Part shown: positions 62,087-64,000 of the stretch, in pieces
Layout of the letters: each line of letters opens with the position of its first letter
Numbering within the stretch: position 1 is the first letter of the stretch
Origin: Paracoccus amoyensis
Lineage (GTDB): Bacteria; Pseudomonadota; Alphaproteobacteria; Rhodobacterales; Rhodobacteraceae
Length of the DNA: 64,000 nt
Assembly: GCF_014490725.1 (NCBI RefSeq)
Contig: NZ_JACOQL010000005.1
Coordinates: 186,001-250,000 of the forward strand
Direction: 5' to 3'
Notes under the pieces: model-generated
Told to the model about the DNA's origin: nothing
Database searches by the model: none
What the model saw: the letters and a program-made list of their open reading frames with translations, nothing else
Program-made: the position numbers and the translations under genes

Positions 62087-62188
62087 CAGAGCCTCTCTCT
62101 CAATCTCACCGGCATCATCCCGCCCGTCAGAAAATCCGCCCAGTCCTGCATCAGGGCGCGGCGCTCCTCCAGCAGATTCTCGCGGAAA
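62087..62188 (-). pseudogene. Possible integrase C-terminal remnant beside the CRISPR array
   Basis: On the minus strand a short frame ending near 62087 reads NLLEERRALMQDWADFLTGG. The pattern ...RRxLMxxWADFL is found at the very end of phage-type tyrosine integrases. Only about 33 codons are present, so this is a weak call. It occupies the place where a CRISPR leader would be expected. Confidence 0.3.
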
Positions 62189-62418
62189 GTCGCCCCCTTC
62201 GCGGGGGCGTGGATCGAAACCATCCCCCACCTTCGCCAGTATCTCGGCGGGGTCGTCGCCCCCTTCGCGGGGGCGTGGATCGAAACTTCGATCACCAGAT
62301 CATCCCTGAAAGCATCGATGTCGCCCCCTTCGCGGGGGCGTGGCTCGAAACCGCGCGTATCCATGTGCGGTGCGCCGTCTCGAAAAGTCGCCCCCTTCGC
62401 GGGGGCGTGGATCGAAAC
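62189..62418 (+). CRISPR. Orphan CRISPR mini-array, type I-C-like repeat, 4 repeats / 3 spacers
   Basis: 32-bp repeats start at 62189, 62255, 62320 and 62387. They begin GTCGCCCCCTTCGCGGGGGC and end GTGGATCGAAAC; the inner GC stem and GAAAC end are type I-C features. Repeats 1, 2 and 4 are identical; repeat 3 has C for A near the end (GGCTCG). Spacers are 62221-62254 (34 bp), 62287-62319 (33) and 62352-62386 (35). A probable fourth spacer begins at 62419 but no further repeat follows. No cas gene is in the window. The GAAAC end suggests plus-strand transcription. Confidence 0.95.
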
Positions 62419-62445
62419 CCATGAGTCTATGATATCCGAGAGGCG

Positions 62446-62590
62446 TGCAGCGGTCGCCGAGGCGTCGGGATGGCAACATCATTCGATTCGTGGCGCCATT
62501 TCCGGATCGCTGAAAAAGAAGCTGGGGCTGACCGTGACGTCCGACAAGGTCGAAGTGCGTGGGCGGGTTTGCAAGCTGCAGAGCGAGTGA
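62446..62590 (+). pseudogene. DUF3489 protein C-terminal remnant
   Basis: The last 48 codons (AAVAEASGWQHHSIRGAISG then SLKKKLGLTVTSDKVEVRGR) match the end of DUF3489 proteins, a small helix-turn-helix-like family common on plasmids and phages of alphaproteobacteria. The 5' part is replaced by the CRISPR array's last spacer, marking a deletion junction. Confidence 0.75.
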
Positions 62591-62628
62591 GGTCTTGGGC
62601 GCTGACCGTACATGCCAGCGCCCCAAAA

Positions 62629-63333
62629 TCACTTCGCGAAGCGTTGTATCACCTCAGAGAGGTCGAGATGATCCTGGCATGCTCCGCTCCCTTGCGCCCG
62701 TTCCCCGTTTTCCAGCGCAGAAGCGTAGGCTACCGCAGGATCTTCTTCCAGTCGCTGCCGGATAGCCGCCAACTTTGGCCAGCGAGACTTTTCTGCGACA
62801 TCGTGAAAATCAAGCCAACGAGCGACACCGATCAGGAAACCATCCGCAAGCGTCGGCCGTTCAGAAACAAGGTAGGGTGTTTTGTCAATCATCTCTTCCA
62901 GGCGATCATGACGCTCGATGACGGCTTCTTTTCCGAGTTTTCTAAGCGCCTCCTTACGGGCTGGATCATCATCCTCCATTTCCAATGCAGTCCATAAAGG
63001 CCCGAAAGCACTTGTGAAGCCGGTGTTAATAAAGGCCATGAACTGGTGCATCCGGTCGGCTTGATCGGACTGCGGTTCGAAGCTGATCCTGTGCCGATCG
63101 TCTCGCACGGCGAGCCACAGTGCAATTGCCATACTCTCGGTCAGCACTTCGCCATCATCCGTGATGAATACAGGCGTCTCTACGCGCGGATTGAGTTTTT
63201 TGTACGCTGGCTCCTGCATCTCTCCGAACATGTCGACGCGGCAGAGCTGATAGGGCTTGCCCAGCCACTCAAGGGCGGCGATGAGGCCCATCGAACTTCC
63301 CGATGGAAAGCCATAGACTAAGATAGGTTCCAC
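62629..63333 (-). CDS. Glutathione S-transferase family protein
   Basis: The protein has 234 residues. The N-terminal thioredoxin fold (about 1-80) has YGFPSGSSMGLIAALEWLG, with Ser-Gly-Ser at the usual catalytic region, the cis-Pro loop VETPVFITDDG and the glutathione-binding VLTESMAIALWL. The C-terminal helical domain covers about 90-215 (ERPTLADGFLIGVARWLDFH). The start is GTG 63333 after GGAGAACC. It is divergent from an HxlR regulator across 108 bp, which likely controls it in response to electrophiles. Confidence 0.92.
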   Translation of the reverse strand: MEPILVYGFPSGSSMGLIAALEWLGKPYQLCRVDMFGEMQEPAYKKLNPRVETPVFITDDGEVLTESMAIALWLAVRDDRHRISFEPQSDQADRMHQFMAFINTGFTSAFGPLWTALEMEDDDPARKEALRKLGKEAVIERHDRLEEMIDKTPYLVSERPTLADGFLIGVARWLDFHDVAEKSRWPKLAAIRQRLEEDPAVAYASALENGERAQGSGACQDHLDLSEVIQRFAK

Positions 63334-63441
63334 TTTCAGGTTCTCCGTGATTGCAATTGATCACGCTGCGCAGCTGAACTGGAACCTAAGCGTTGTCAGT
63401 CTTAAGTAAATTACGCACTTTTTTGTAACCACGAGGCGCAG

Positions 63442-63804
63442 ATGAAGACTCTTGTTTCCCGCTGCCCTATCGAAGAGGTCATGCAAGTTCTTAGCGGACG
63501 CTGGCCCACTTTGTTGATCTACTATCTTAAAGATGGCACGAAGCGTTTTAGCGATTTACGCAGGGATAATCCGACGATTTCGCATAAGATGTTAACGCTG
63601 GAACTTCGCAAACTCGAGGATGCCGGGATCATTTCTAGAACCGAGTTCGAAGGTTATCCGTTGCATGTTGAATATGATCTCACATCCGTTGGCGAACGGT
63701 TGGTTCCGTTGATCGATGCCTTAGGAGACTGGTGGGAGGAGGCCATCGGACCTGATGCGCCACATAATGAGTTCGCGACGCCGAAGAGCAGATCTGTGAC
63801 CTGA
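63442..63804 (+). CDS. HxlR family transcriptional regulator
   Basis: A 120-residue winged helix protein (about 10-95). It has CPIEEVMQVLSGRWPTLLIY, the family Cys near the N-terminus (C8), RFSDLRRDNPTISHKMLTLEL (split) and LRKLEDAGIISR. HxlR regulators with such a Cys sense aldehydes, quinones or other electrophiles. It is divergent from the GST gene, a typical regulator-target pair. The ATG follows GAGGCGCAG. Confidence 0.93.
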   Translation: MKTLVSRCPIEEVMQVLSGRWPTLLIYYLKDGTKRFSDLRRDNPTISHKMLTLELRKLEDAGIISRTEFEGYPLHVEYDLTSVGERLVPLIDALGDWWEEAIGPDAPHNEFATPKSRSVT

Positions 63805-63815
63805 CTCGCGTGGTC

Positions 63816-64000
63816 TCAGCATCGGTTGGCGGTCAGGTCGGTGAAGGTCTTGTCGCTGCCATCCAGCGCCGCCATCCACCCGGTCAGATTCTGCCACCGT
63901 TCGATGGCCACATCGACATAGGCCGGGTTCAGTTCAATCCCGTAGCAGACCCGGCCGGTGGTCTCGGCCGCGATCAGGGTGATGCCGGACCCCATGAAAG
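63816..64000 (-). CDS. DNA methyltransferase, C-terminal part (start outside window)
   Basis: The stop is TGA at 63816-63818 on the minus strand, and the frame is open to the right edge. The visible 61 or so residues read MGSGITLIAAETTGRVCYGI then ELNPAYVDVAIERWQNLTGW. This is the motif I region (FxGxG equivalent) at the end of beta-class N4/N6 DNA methyltransferases, often phage- or plasmid-encoded and fused to a ParB-like domain. Specificity cannot be read. Confidence 0.85.
   Translation of the reverse strand, partial: FMGSGITLIAAETTGRVCYGIELNPAYVDVAIERWQNLTGWMAALDGSDKTFTDLTANRC

Noticed and set aside
61985-62590. 201-codon frame across the IS3 fragment, CRISPR array and DUF3489 remnant
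   Set aside because: The repeated APFAGAWIET peptide is translation of the CRISPR repeats, not a protein.

Overview
The window reads as a chromosomal segment of an alphaproteobacterium of the Rhodobacteraceae, most likely Paracoccus or a close relative. The reasons are high GC, the polyhydroxyalkanoate set phaZ / phaC-phaP-phaR, a ScfR/PccR-type short-chain acyl-CoA regulator, the hisC-tyrA and pyrC-pyrE pairs, and a small 'antifreeze'-type protein known from that family. The species cannot be fixed from sequence alone.

Region 1 (1-38.6 kb) is dense core chromosome: coaD, a bactofilin/M23 peptidase pair, the acyl-CoA regulator with a likely self-operator, dnaB with DnaA-box-like sites upstream, pyrC-pyrE (pyrE carries a one-base frameshift), gap, an orphan fliG, purB, a MotB-like/ExbB-like proton-channel pair, tyrA-hisC, rpsD, two Bcr/CflA-type exporters, a cold-shock gene, thrS, two alpha/beta hydrolases and the PHA storage genes with PhaR-type operators. 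Most adjacent same-strand genes overlap by the 4-base ATGA arrangement. Single-strand runs usually end in GC-rich hairpins.

Region 2 starts at a tRNA-Ser(GGA) gene (38.5 kb) and is accessory DNA to about 63 kb. About 1.4 kb of debris (an istB remnant and an unidentified gene fragment) leads to a catabolic island (40.0-52.1 kb): a GntR repressor, a flavin reductase-like protein, an Asp/Glu/hydantoin racemase, a complete peptide/nickel-type ABC importer and three different amidohydrolases. Two nearly identical 22-bp operators link the regulator's divergent promoter to the transporter operon. The first permease has a C-terminal frameshift. The set looks built to import and hydrolyse a nitrogen-containing cyclic or amide compound; the substrate is not known.

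Region 3 (52.1-53.8 kb) is a patchwork of broken conjugation (trbE-like), PDZ and plasmid-type fragments. Region 4 (53.9-60.8 kb) is an orphan type VI secretion cargo locus: vgrG with an unusual hydrophobic insertion, a DUF4123 adaptor, a putative effector, a candidate immunity gene, then a second 'orphan' cassette. That cassette consists of a repeated adaptor tail, a decayed effector copy and an intact, diverged immunity paralogue; an unknown gene and a PAAR protein follow. The 430-bp repeat shared by the two cassettes suggests effector swapping by recombination.

Region 5 (60.8-64 kb) holds a truncated IS5-type element with a programmed -1 frameshift site, an IS3-type fragment, a 4-repeat type I-C-like CRISPR array without cas genes in the window, a DUF3489 remnant, a divergent GST/HxlR pair, and the end of a DNA methyltransferase gene running off the right edge.
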